Of a DNA stretch of 64,000 nucleotides, positions 34,186-42,782 are shown one piece after another. The DNA comes from Fusobacteriota bacterium (GTDB lineage Bacteria > Bacillota > TC1). Within the stretch, counting starts at the first letter, position 1. Every line of letters starts with the position of its first letter. A program made the translations under genes and the position numbers. The notes beneath the pieces were generated by a model. It had not been told where the DNA came from and did not search any database. It worked only from the letters and a program-made list of their open reading frames with translations. Location of the stretch: NCBI GenBank assembly GCA_009773805.1, contig WTXA01000002.1:62001-126000 (forward strand), read 5' to 3'.

Positions 34186-34629
34186 TTAAATGGGCATCAA
34201 TACAACACCTTTACGGGAAACATAAACCATATTCACCAGCACCCCATTATGCCTAAGAGACTGAATATACCCAATATACTTATCAATAACCGCAGAATTC
34301 CACTTCGTAGAAAGAAAAAAAACCTCCTTAGTTATACCCTCACAACGAATAGCAGCATGATCCAAACACTTACGCAAACGAGTATCAATATTATCATCAT
34401 AATAACAAACACCCACCAACAAACCCTTGCAATCACCAATCCTCTTTGAAGGAATTAAATTAAAATTCCCTGAAAAATAATCAGCAAAATCAGCCGGCAC
34501 CATCCTCTTACCCCGACTATTCCTAATATCCTCATAAACAACCCTTACAACCTCACTAACCCCCCTAGGAAAATCAATACAACCTCCAAAAGACAAAAAC
34601 TTCTCAAAACCAACCATCAAGTCCTCCAT
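34186..34629 (-). CDS. Hypothetical soluble protein (147 residues)
   Basis: Start ATG 34629 with GGGAGGTG upstream. Visible segments: GGCIDFPRGVSEVVRVVYED, DYFSGNFNLIP, LLVGVCYYDDNIDTRLRKC and VYVSRKGVVLMPI. Several Cys and Tyr/Phe suggest a compact alpha/beta fold; no family recognised. Coding strand is G+T-rich, opposite to the DUF368 gene on the other strand. Confidence 0.75.
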   Translation of the reverse strand: MEDLMVGFEKFLSFGGCIDFPRGVSEVVRVVYEDIRNSRGKRMVPADFADYFSGNFNLIPSKRIGDCKGLLVGVCYYDDNIDTRLRKCLDHAAIRCEGITKEVFFLSTKWNSAVIDKYIGYIQSLRHNGVLVNMVYVSRKGVVLMPI

Positions 34630-34783
34630 AAAAACACCTCCCTTCATTAAACCAATTATCCAACAACACCCGTCCAATAAAACGGCTATACAATAAAATA
34701 TCTACACTCAAAATATTGAGAAATAAATAGAAATAAAGTAAAATATAAACAATACAAAAATTTAAAAACCCCGGAGGCAATAA

Positions 34784-35341
34784 ATGACAATAAAAACCAA
34801 CAAGGGCTTCACACTTATAGAAGTAATAGTCACAGTAGCCATAATAGCCATGCTAGCTGCTGTGCTCATACCTAGCTTTAGTGGACTAGTTGAAGCAGCC
34901 GACGAAAATAGAGCAATATTGGAATGTCAAAATACAGTAAAAGCTGCCCAAACCCTATACATAGACCACTTTGATAACCCTAATTTAGTAACAAAAACCT
35001 CCATAAAAGAAAGAGCAAAACTAAATGGAGAATTAGTAAGTTACGACCAGACACTAGGAACTATACTCCACCTACAAATAACATTAGGAAAATGGACAGT
35101 AACCTACTGCAAAAACTGGGAAACATGCAGCCAACATATAAAACTATATACAACAACTAAAATAAGTACCCCAGCACAGACAAAACCGACTACATAAATA
35201 ACTTCGGAATAAGAATAGACCATAGCCAACTAATAGAACCAGGAACAAACACCAACCTGCATCTACGTCTTTTTCCCATACTCACGGTACAATGAAGACT
35301 ACACCGACCTAAACTACTGGTTCCAAGTTGATATAGACTAA
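34784..35341 (+). pseudogene. Type IV pilin-like gene with two frameshifts
   Basis: Intact N-terminus: prepilin signature GFTLIEVIVTVAIIAMLAAV (methylation motif after the Gly, then hydrophobic helix). The open frame runs 34784-35197 (137 codons) but protein-like sequence continues in two other frames: YPSTDKTDYINNFGIRIDHS from about 35161, then CIYVFFPYSRYNEDYTDLNY ending at 35341. Single-base shifts near 35155-35166 and 35256-35264 would restore one product of about 185 residues. Ribosome binding site CCGGAGG is intact. Recent decay or sequencing error cannot be told apart here. No other pilus genes are adjacent. Confidence 0.7.
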
Positions 35342-35346
35342 ATAAA

Positions 35347-35381
35347 AATGCACTATATTAGATTATCTAATATAGTGCATT
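35347..35381. terminator. Hairpin between the pilin-like gene and the CHASE-GGDEF gene
   Basis: AATGCACTATATTA / TAATATAGTGCATT, 7-base loop; serves both convergent genes. Confidence 0.7.
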
Positions 35382-35394
35382 ACTTTTAAAAAAT

Positions 35395-36795
35395 TTAGGA
35401 CTTTTTCATTACACACATAATATTACCTTCAAAATCACTTGCACAAACAGAATTATCCTTATCGGCCTTTGCATAATATAGAGCCTTATCGACCCGTTTA
35501 AACCATGCCTCACTAGACTCTCCAAGCTTGTACTCCCCAACACCTATACTAGCAGAAACTAAGCCAACAGTTGGATGATCAATACTCAAGATAGCAATTC
35601 TAATCTTCTCAGCAGCAATCTCAGCCCCTAAAAGAGCAGTATTTGGCATCAGGAGTGCGAATTCATCTCCCCCCCACCTAGCAAAAACATCACTCTGCCT
35701 TAATAACTTCTTCACAATAGCTGCAATATCCCTAAGAACAGAATCACCATAAGCATGCCCATAAGTATCATTAACCCTCTTGAAAAAATTCAAATCAAAA
35801 TAAATTAAAGAAACTGGACTGCCATAATTATTAGCAAATTTTATCTCTTCAGCAATCCTTGCATCAAAATAATTCCTATTATAAGTATCAGTTAGTTTAT
35901 CCCTAATAGCAGAAGACTTCAAAATCATATTCTTATTCTTCATATCCTCGTGATTCTTGAAATATATAAACGATCTATATGTAAGATACCCTATTAACGC
36001 AAGTCCAACTAATAACAAACCAATAACACTAGGAAGAGCATTAGGTAACGTATTTGTAACAGGTCTTATACAAAATGTCCAATCCTCATCCATAAACATA
36101 CTATTCATTACTACCTTCTTATCATCCACCACAAGCTCATCACCATAAATTAACTTGTCAGGTTCTGACTTCTTATAAATTGCCACTTCTAGCTGGCTAT
36201 CCTTGGAATACTGATCAAATAACTTTACCAACTCATTTGAATCAATAACAATACTGGCAACACCCCAATAATTCCCATCCTTCATAATCGGAACTCTAAT
36301 AACATAACCATAACCACCCTGTACTAGTTCAACTGGTCCAGAAAAGTTCCTATGAAAAGACCATTTAACTTGATTTATAGCTTCTGCTTGACCTGGCACC
36401 TTAGATAAATCAACACCAATAGCCGATTTATTTTCTTCCTTTGGATAATTCCATATAATAGTCGTATCCTTAACAATTCCAATATTTTTAATATACTTTT
36501 CATTACCCTTAATCAAACTCTCCAAGAAAGAATAAACTTCATCATCCTTATAATCATCAAAAGTTTCAATATAAGCAGAAAACCCAGCAATCATTAAAGC
36601 ATTACCATTAACAAAACCCTGTACACTTTTCTCAAAACTTATAAACCTATTAGTCATTTCTAATTTATTTTCTTGTTCGACTCTCTGCCAATAAGATGTC
36701 AATAACAATAAAAGAATCGTTAACATAATTCCAAACACAAGAAAAGTATTTAGAATATGATAATGTTGCTTTTTGTTAGTCTGCGGTTCTTCCAT
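35395..36795 (-). CDS. CHASE-GGDEF diguanylate cyclase
   Basis: 466 residues. N-terminal span (about 18-38), an extracytoplasmic CHASE-type sensor (about 45-240), a second span (about 255-275), then GGDEF from about 300. The active site is RWGGDEF, with the inhibitory I-site RQSD five residues upstream of the GGDEF motif, so product feedback is expected. The C-terminus has an odd two-cysteine tail (SVCASDFEGNIMC) that is shared with its paralogue at 51.6 kb. Makes c-di-GMP from two GTP in response to an unknown ligand. Confidence 0.93.
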   Translation of the reverse strand: MEEPQTNKKQHYHILNTFLVFGIMLTILLLLLTSYWQRVEQENKLEMTNRFISFEKSVQGFVNGNALMIAGFSAYIETFDDYKDDEVYSFLESLIKGNEKYIKNIGIVKDTTIIWNYPKEENKSAIGVDLSKVPGQAEAINQVKWSFHRNFSGPVELVQGGYGYVIRVPIMKDGNYWGVASIVIDSNELVKLFDQYSKDSQLEVAIYKKSEPDKLIYGDELVVDDKKVVMNSMFMDEDWTFCIRPVTNTLPNALPSVIGLLLVGLALIGYLTYRSFIYFKNHEDMKNKNMILKSSAIRDKLTDTYNRNYFDARIAEEIKFANNYGSPVSLIYFDLNFFKRVNDTYGHAYGDSVLRDIAAIVKKLLRQSDVFARWGGDEFALLMPNTALLGAEIAAEKIRIAILSIDHPTVGLVSASIGVGEYKLGESSEAWFKRVDKALYYAKADKDNSVCASDFEGNIMCVMKKS

Positions 36796-37158
36796 TCTAT
36801 ATTGCCTTTCTTTTTGAATAATTAATTTATTATGTACCTTTAAACCTATTATACTACTATATCAAGCTAATAACAAATAAATAATATTTTACACCTAAGT
36901 AAGTTATTCGCTCACAATGAATAAAAATTCTTCTAAAAATAAAAAAAACTCAATTGAAAGATATAAAGAGCTAAAAAGTACCAAAACATAGTATTCAATA
37001 ATAAGTTTAATAAAAATATTATGTAAAAAAAGCGTTAAATCATCCAACTAAAAGCTGTCCTTAAACTTCATATATTTTATTTTAATTCTCCATTGTATGC
37101 ACTGTCAATTAGTTGTATATTTAGATGAAGAAACCATTAAACTTGGAGGTATATTATC
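36796..37158. other. Intergenic region between divergent GGDEF genes
   Basis: AT-rich, 363 bases. I see a ribosome binding site GGAGGT at 37143-37148 for the downstream gene. No c-di-GMP riboswitch consensus, hairpin or reading frame was recognised. Confidence 0.6.
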
Positions 37159-38028
37159 ATGATGAACTTAGAGGAATACAAAGCAATACTAGAATCTTCA
37201 CCAAATATGATTTGGAGATCCAACCTCACCAAAGAATGCGACTACTTTAATAAGACCTGGCTGGATTTTACCGGAAGGACTTTTGAACAAGAATATGGCT
37301 ATGGTTGGGCAGAGGGTGTTCATCCTGATGACTTTGACAGATGTGTTGAAATATACACTACCAATTTTGATATACAACAACCCTTTGAGATGGATTATAG
37401 ACTTAAAAGAGCAGACGGCCAATACCGCTGGATTAATGACCGTGGAACTCCATTCTATGATAACCAGCAAAATTTTATAGGCTATATCGGCAGCTGTATG
37501 GACATCACAGAAAAAATAGAAGGTAAGCAACTAATAGAAATGGCCCAAACGGACGTGCTTTGCAAAACCTATAATCGACAATATTCCTTACAACTACTTG
37601 AAGATCTCTTTAAAGCCTCAAAAGAAAACAATACAAAAATATCACTTCTAATGATGGACATTGATGACTTTAAGCAAATAAATGACAAATATGGTCATTT
37701 AGCAGGAGATAAAGTACTATCAAACATCGGACAACTAGTAAAAAGGGAAATAAGAAGCAACGATATAATTGGACGCTATGGTGGAGATGAGTTCATTATA
37801 GGACTATCAGACCCTAATCCCAAAACAGCCCAAGCTACAGCCGAACGTATAAGTAAAACCATAGCCTCATCCAAAATACCATTATCAAACGATAAAACCC
37901 TAAGCTTTACTGTAAGTATTGGTGGAGCAACACTAAAAGATGAAACAACACTTGACCAATTCATCAATAATGCTGATAAAAAACTTTATCAAGCAAAAAG
38001 AAATGGTAAGAACTTAGTTAAATTCTAA
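37159..38028 (+). CDS. PAS-GGDEF diguanylate cyclase
   Basis: 289 residues, no membrane span, cytosolic. PAS domain at about 8-125 with PAC motif ending YIGSCMDITEKIEG, GGDEF at about 135-289 with GRYGGDEF and I-site RSND upstream. Start at 37159 with GGAGGT ten bases upstream; the second ATG (37162) is in frame and as likely. C/A-rich coding strand. Confidence 0.92.
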   Translation: MMNLEEYKAILESSPNMIWRSNLTKECDYFNKTWLDFTGRTFEQEYGYGWAEGVHPDDFDRCVEIYTTNFDIQQPFEMDYRLKRADGQYRWINDRGTPFYDNQQNFIGYIGSCMDITEKIEGKQLIEMAQTDVLCKTYNRQYSLQLLEDLFKASKENNTKISLLMMDIDDFKQINDKYGHLAGDKVLSNIGQLVKREIRSNDIIGRYGGDEFIIGLSDPNPKTAQATAERISKTIASSKIPLSNDKTLSFTVSIGGATLKDETTLDQFINNADKKLYQAKRNGKNLVKF

Positions 38029-38050
38029 AACATAAATATATAAAAAAGAA

Positions 38051-38090
38051 ATATAAAGAAATATATAGAAATATATAGAAATATATAGAA
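38051..38090. repeat. Tandem 10-bp repeat
   Basis: ATATATAGAA repeated exactly at 38061-38090 with a variant unit before it; period 10, close to a helix turn. It lies between the PAS-GGDEF gene and the terminator. Confidence 0.8.
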
Positions 38091-38122
38091 AAAAGAATCA
38101 ACAAAATGGTTGATTCTTTTTT
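38089..38122. terminator. Bidirectional terminator
   Basis: AAAAAAGAATCAAC / GTTGATTCTTTTTT with a 6-base loop. T-run on both strands. Confidence 0.9.
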
Positions 38123-39016
38123 CTATAGATTATCAGGAATTCCTAAAATTTCCAATCTTTCTTTGATGCATTGTATTTTTAATGGTAGTTCGGGTCCATA
38201 TTCTCCATCTATATCTGTAGTCACATCTTTCATTTCAGTTTCTAATATTAATTCATCAGTCTGAAAATAGGTAAGTCCTACAGAATCTTCTAAATTCTTT
38301 TTCATCATCAATTTCATCAATAAAGGAATAACTTCCAACAAAGATTCTGGATTCAATATTATAACATCTAACTTACCATCAGACATATCAGCATTATAAG
38401 CAATATCCATACTACCAGCTGAATTACCATTAAAAATTAAAATGACATAAACTTCACCCTCATAGCTATATTCCTTAGATTTAATCTTTATAGGAATTTT
38501 CTTGAAAGTAGGTATTTCTTGAATACCTTTTAAAAAATAGGCTAATTTACCAATTGTATTTTTCAAGGATTGGTTGGTTTTTTGTGATACATCAGTAAAA
38601 AGACCCATACTAGCTACATTCATAAAATACTTGTCATTAATTTTGCCAATGTCGATTTTCTTAGGGGTAGTTTCTAAAATTCTCTTACAAGCCTCTAGAA
38701 CATCAGTTGGCATTCCTAAATGAGATGCAAAATCATTAGCAGTTCCTGAAGGAATAACTCCAAGGGGTATTTCTATGTTCAACCGAATTAAGGCATTCAC
38801 TACCATATTAACAGTGCCATCACCACCTGCAACTATAATATAACTATACTCATCATCCATTTCGAGCAAAACCTTATCAAGATCTGATTCTCCATTTATT
38901 TCACGTTGAACTAAATCGTACCCTTCTTCTTTATGCAAGTTAACAATAGCTTCAAGTTTATCATTTATTGTACCCTCTCCAGAAGTTGGATTGTATACCA
39001 TCAAGATCTTTTTCAT
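38123..39016 (-). CDS. Diacylglycerol kinase-family lipid kinase
   Basis: 297 residues. DAGK catalytic domain with YNPTSGEGTINDKLE at the start, GGDGTVNMVVNALIRL as the nucleotide-binding motif and LGVIPSGTANDFASHLGMP. YegS/DgkB-type; phosphorylates diacylglycerol or a similar lipid in Gram-positive bacteria. Ends at the bidirectional terminator; no operon partner. Confidence 0.92.
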   Translation of the reverse strand: MKKILMVYNPTSGEGTINDKLEAIVNLHKEEGYDLVQREINGESDLDKVLLEMDDEYSYIIVAGGDGTVNMVVNALIRLNIEIPLGVIPSGTANDFASHLGMPTDVLEACKRILETTPKKIDIGKINDKYFMNVASMGLFTDVSQKTNQSLKNTIGKLAYFLKGIQEIPTFKKIPIKIKSKEYSYEGEVYVILIFNGNSAGSMDIAYNADMSDGKLDVIILNPESLLEVIPLLMKLMMKKNLEDSVGLTYFQTDELILETEMKDVTTDIDGEYGPELPLKIQCIKERLEILGIPDNL

Positions 39017-39100
39017 ATCGCAATTTTCTCCTTATTTATTCTCAATTGTCTTTCTATTATTATAACCTAATTTAGTTATCTTTCAAATAAGGTTGCCATG

Positions 39101-40444
39101 TTAATTAATCGAGAGTCTATCAAGCGCTAAACCAATTAAAATATCTGCATAATCACTCATAAAAAGCGGAATGTTCAGAACGTCATCATCAAGCTTTAAA
39201 TTATCTAAAGAAAATCTAACTCTTAGCTTTACTTTTTCTCTATACTTTTCTTTGAATTTCTTCAAACTTTTACTTTCAAGATTATCTTCTGCTTTTACTT
39301 CAATTGGAAAAATATCATTACCTCTTTGAATAAGAAAATCCACTTCATAACGAGGATTGTCAATTGCCCAATATCTAGGTATTGCTTCAAACTGATTTCT
39401 TAATGACTGAAGAATATAGTTTTCGCTTAAAGCTCCTTTAAACTCAGTAAATAACCTGTTTTTTTCACTAAAAGCGTTTGGAGCTAGCATTGACATACGT
39501 CTTAATAGTCCAACATCTACAAGATAGATTTTAAAGGCTGACAAATCATCATAAGCAGACATAGGTAATCCTGGAGTTGAACTACGATAAATTTTACTTA
39601 CAAGATTAGCATCTACCAACCATTGCAAAGCATCTTCATACTCTCTAGCACGTGCACCTTCCTTTGCAACTTTATAAAGAAACTTTTTATTTTCTTTGCT
39701 AATCTGTGAGGGTATCGATTTCCAAATTAATGAAATCTTAGGATATTCTTTAATATCGGGATACTTTGCAAAATCACGTTCATAAGCACTTATAATATTA
39801 GATAGTACAGTCTGTATTCCCTCGACCTCGCGTTCTTGTGTCCAAATTTTAACAGATTCTGGCATACCACCAGTTATATAGTACATTTTAAGTTTTTCGT
39901 AAAGTGGATTGAAAAAAGCATCAAGAATTGGTTCAATCGATTTAATAGAATTCATATATTCAACAAGATTTTCATCACCATTTGCTATAAGAAACTCAAC
40001 AAATGTCATTGGGTTAATCTGCATAAAGTCTACCATGCCAACTGGAAAGGAAGTGGGTTTAGCTAAAGTAATTCCTAAAAGCGAACCTGCACATGCCACG
40101 TGATATTCATTAGCATTTTCATGAAAATACTTAAGAGTATTAAGAACTTCAGGGCAATCTTGAACTTCATCAAAAATTATTAAAGTGTTTTTAGGAATAA
40201 TTTTATATCCACTAGCAAGTGTCAAATTTTGCAAAATTCTATTTACATCCTTAGTTCTTTCAAAGAATTGCTTATATTCACTGTTTTCATCAAAGTTAAA
40301 ATAAGCAACATTCTCATAATGAATTTTACCAAATTCCTTGAGTATCCATGTTTTGCCTACTTGCCTGACACCTTTAATGATTAAAGGTTTTCGATATTTT
40401 GAATTTTTCCATTTAATAAGCTCTTTTATTATTAATCTTTCCAT
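39101..40444 (-). CDS. AAA_14/DUF4143 ATPase
   Basis: 448 residues from ATG 40444 (GGAGGTTGT before it). Walker A GVRQVGKTWILKEFG, Walker B TLIIFDEVQDCPE, then a DUF4143 C-terminal domain with the nuclease-like core RYEVDFLIQRGNDIFPIEVKAED (Asp...Glu-x-Lys). This family is common, single-copy and of unknown substrate; toxin-antitoxin or mobile-DNA roles have been proposed for relatives. Upstream lie three direct repeats. Confidence 0.9.
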   Translation of the reverse strand: MERLIIKELIKWKNSKYRKPLIIKGVRQVGKTWILKEFGKIHYENVAYFNFDENSEYKQFFERTKDVNRILQNLTLASGYKIIPKNTLIIFDEVQDCPEVLNTLKYFHENANEYHVACAGSLLGITLAKPTSFPVGMVDFMQINPMTFVEFLIANGDENLVEYMNSIKSIEPILDAFFNPLYEKLKMYYITGGMPESVKIWTQEREVEGIQTVLSNIISAYERDFAKYPDIKEYPKISLIWKSIPSQISKENKKFLYKVAKEGARAREYEDALQWLVDANLVSKIYRSSTPGLPMSAYDDLSAFKIYLVDVGLLRRMSMLAPNAFSEKNRLFTEFKGALSENYILQSLRNQFEAIPRYWAIDNPRYEVDFLIQRGNDIFPIEVKAEDNLESKSLKKFKEKYREKVKLRVRFSLDNLKLDDDVLNIPLFMSDYADILIGLALDRLSIN

Positions 40445-40463
40445 ACAACCTCCAAGAACCATC

Positions 40464-40541
40464 AATCACATAATTATACGTATCTAAGTGTAATTTATCA
40501 CATAATTATGTACAATAATGTGTAATTTGTCACATAATTAT
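40464..40541. repeat. Direct repeats upstream of the AAA_14 gene
   Basis: TGTAATTTATCACATAATTA at 40489-40508 and TGTAATTTGTCACATAATTA at 40520-40539 differ at one base; a partial third copy (ATCACATAATTAT) is at 40465-40477. Spacing is 31 bases. They cover the likely promoter, so they may be operator sites for autoregulation. Confidence 0.7.
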
Positions 40542-40585
40542 TATATTCTATAAGATCATTAAATGCAAGAACTTAACAAACATTA

Positions 40586-41998
40586 CTATTGCACCCTAAA
40601 TTGACCCATCATTCCATTATCTTCATGTTCAAGTATATGACAATGATACATAAATATACCACTATACTTGAAGATAACCCTAAGCAAAACTTCCTCCCCA
40701 ACTTCAACAAATGCTGTATCCTTAAAGCCTCTTTCTTCAGGTGGTGGTATTTTCCCATCTCTAGATATAATTTGAAATTGAGTTCCATGAACATGAAATG
40801 GATGACCACCAGTTTGCATCATACCACCTAAATTTCTAACAACCCAAACTTCAGACTCATTTTTGCGAACCTCTTCATCAATCCTATCCATATCATAAAT
40901 CTTGCCGTTGATAGTTCCCTCGATACCCATACTTTCAAGTTCAAAAACTCTTCTGATAGGATTATTTTCAATAGGTATCTCACTTATTTCCGCTAGATTC
41001 GCAGAAATATCCGGGCTATTATCTAATCTATCCTCTATTTTAAATTCTAATATTTTTTCATTATAATTATATAGTGCTAAGGAATTCTTCTCAACATTAC
41101 CAAAATCTACTATAATTTCCGCCCTTTCTCCTGGAGCTAAATTTAGGAATTTTTTAGATAATGGCTTATTTAATAAACCTCCATCTGACCCTATCATTAG
41201 AAAACCCATATTATTGCTTAGACTAAGATTAAAGTTTTCTGAATTAGAGGCATTTAATATTCTTAACCTTATTTTTTCATTTCCAATATTTAGATAAGGT
41301 TTAATTGTCCCATTTATTATTATTTCTTCTCCAGGAACCACTCCCATCATTGACGTCCTATAGTCCAGGCTTCCATCATTATTGAAGTTCCTATCTTGGA
41401 TTACTAATGGTATATCATTTTTTCCATAAATATCAGGTAAATTCAGGCTTTTTGATAATTGATCTTCAATGTATATAAGTCCAGCCAATCCATAATATAC
41501 CTGATTCGCAGACGTACCAATAAAATGAGGATGATACCATAAGGTAGCAGCTGGTTGATCAACTATGAAGTTTGGACTCCAACTTTGATTTGCTTGAATC
41601 CCTTGCATAGGTCCACCATCTTGTTCTCCATCCACTAATAATCCATGCCAGTGGATTGTAGTTGAAGTGTCAAGATTATTATTGACAGTTATATTAGTTT
41701 GTTGCCCTTTGGTAAATCGTAAAACTGGTCCAAGATAACTACTATTATAGCCCATTGTATCTGCTAATTTTCCGTCTATGAATTCTGTTTGCCCTTCTTG
41801 AACATTTAGTTGATATTCTGTTATGTTCGGATCAGAATTTAAATCTTCTAACAAATCCGGCATTTTTAGCATATTTTGACTTTTCCAGCCAAATCCTGTT
41901 ATATCTAAAATAGTGTTATATAATAATCCTATACCAAGCACCATTAATAGCAGCAGAAACCCTATTATTGGAACTATGACTTTAGCAGATTTCCTCAT
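40586..41998 (-). CDS. Multicopper oxidase, CueO/CotA-like
   Basis: 470 residues with an N-terminal membrane anchor (about residues 10-30). Copper ligands are seen in order: HWHGLLVDG, WYHPH, HPFHVHGTQF and YHCHILEHEDNGMMG, which give the T1 and T2/T3 sites. Typical of copper-tolerance or Mn/Fe oxidases. In an otherwise anaerobic-looking genome it would act when oxygen is present. No operon partner; a CopB ATPase is 11 kb away. Confidence 0.94.
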   Translation of the reverse strand: MRKSAKVIVPIIGFLLLLMVLGIGLLYNTILDITGFGWKSQNMLKMPDLLEDLNSDPNITEYQLNVQEGQTEFIDGKLADTMGYNSSYLGPVLRFTKGQQTNITVNNNLDTSTTIHWHGLLVDGEQDGGPMQGIQANQSWSPNFIVDQPAATLWYHPHFIGTSANQVYYGLAGLIYIEDQLSKSLNLPDIYGKNDIPLVIQDRNFNNDGSLDYRTSMMGVVPGEEIIINGTIKPYLNIGNEKIRLRILNASNSENFNLSLSNNMGFLMIGSDGGLLNKPLSKKFLNLAPGERAEIIVDFGNVEKNSLALYNYNEKILEFKIEDRLDNSPDISANLAEISEIPIENNPIRRVFELESMGIEGTINGKIYDMDRIDEEVRKNESEVWVVRNLGGMMQTGGHPFHVHGTQFQIISRDGKIPPPEERGFKDTAFVEVGEEVLLRVIFKYSGIFMYHCHILEHEDNGMMGQFRVQ

Positions 41999-42102
41999 AA
42001 TGTAGCACCTCCTAATGTAAACAACATGCTAATACTTTGATATTATTACTTATAATTAATATATACGCCTTAAATTAATATATTACAACCCTTCAATAAC
42101 AC

Positions 42103-42133
42103 AAAAGAGAAGAACATGAAGTTCTTCTCTTTT
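42103..42133. terminator. Bidirectional terminator
   Basis: AAAAGAGAAGAAC / GTTCTTCTCTTTT with a 5-base loop, 16 bases downstream of the rubrerythrin stop. Confidence 0.85.
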
Positions 42134-42148
42134 AAAGTTAAATAAATA

Positions 42149-42742
42149 CTAATAATTTTCAACCAATACCTCAAAATATGCTTGAGGATGGGCACAGGCA
42201 GGACACTCTTTTAGAGCTGACTTACCTTCATGAACAAAGCCACAATTACTACAAATCCAGGTAGTCACATTATCCTTTTTAAATACTTTTTCCTTTTCTA
42301 TATTATCAGCTAATTTTCTATACCTAGCTTCATGATGCTTTTCTACTGAAGCAATATTTTTAAAAACTTCAGCTACATCAGTAAATCCTTCTTCTTTAGC
42401 TATTTTAGAAAAATCTTGATATAAATCAGACCATTCTTCTTTTTCACCATCAGCTGCAGCAATTAGATTAGTTAAAGTATCACCTTGTGCTACAGGATAC
42501 ATAGCATTAATTTCTATCATAGCTGGCAATTCTTTTTTAAAACCTTCTAATAATAGCTTATAGAATCTTTTTGCATGTTCTTTTTCATTATCTGCTGTTT
42601 CTAAGAAGATTTTTTTAATTTGCTTGTAACCTTCCTTATCAGCTATTGATGCATAAAATGTATATCTGTTCCTTGCTTGAGACTCCCCTGCAAAAGACTT
42701 TAATAAATTTTCTGCTGTTTTTGTTCCTTTTAGTGTTTTCAT
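42149..42742 (-). CDS. rbr: Rubrerythrin
   Basis: 197 residues. Di-iron four-helix bundle with SQARNRYTFYASIADKEG, TADNEKEHAKRFY and EKHHEARYRKL, then a C-terminal rubredoxin domain (WICSNCGFVHEG ... CPACAHPQAYFEV, four cysteines). Reduces hydrogen peroxide using NADH-derived electrons. Complete, unlike the ferritin-like protein at 6.1 kb. Confidence 0.96.
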   Translation of the reverse strand: MKTLKGTKTAENLLKSFAGESQARNRYTFYASIADKEGYKQIKKIFLETADNEKEHAKRFYKLLLEGFKKELPAMIEINAMYPVAQGDTLTNLIAAADGEKEEWSDLYQDFSKIAKEEGFTDVAEVFKNIASVEKHHEARYRKLADNIEKEKVFKKDNVTTWICSNCGFVHEGKSALKECPACAHPQAYFEVLVENY

Positions 42743-42782
42743 AAATTACCTCCTCTTGATAAACTTGATTATCAACTACATC

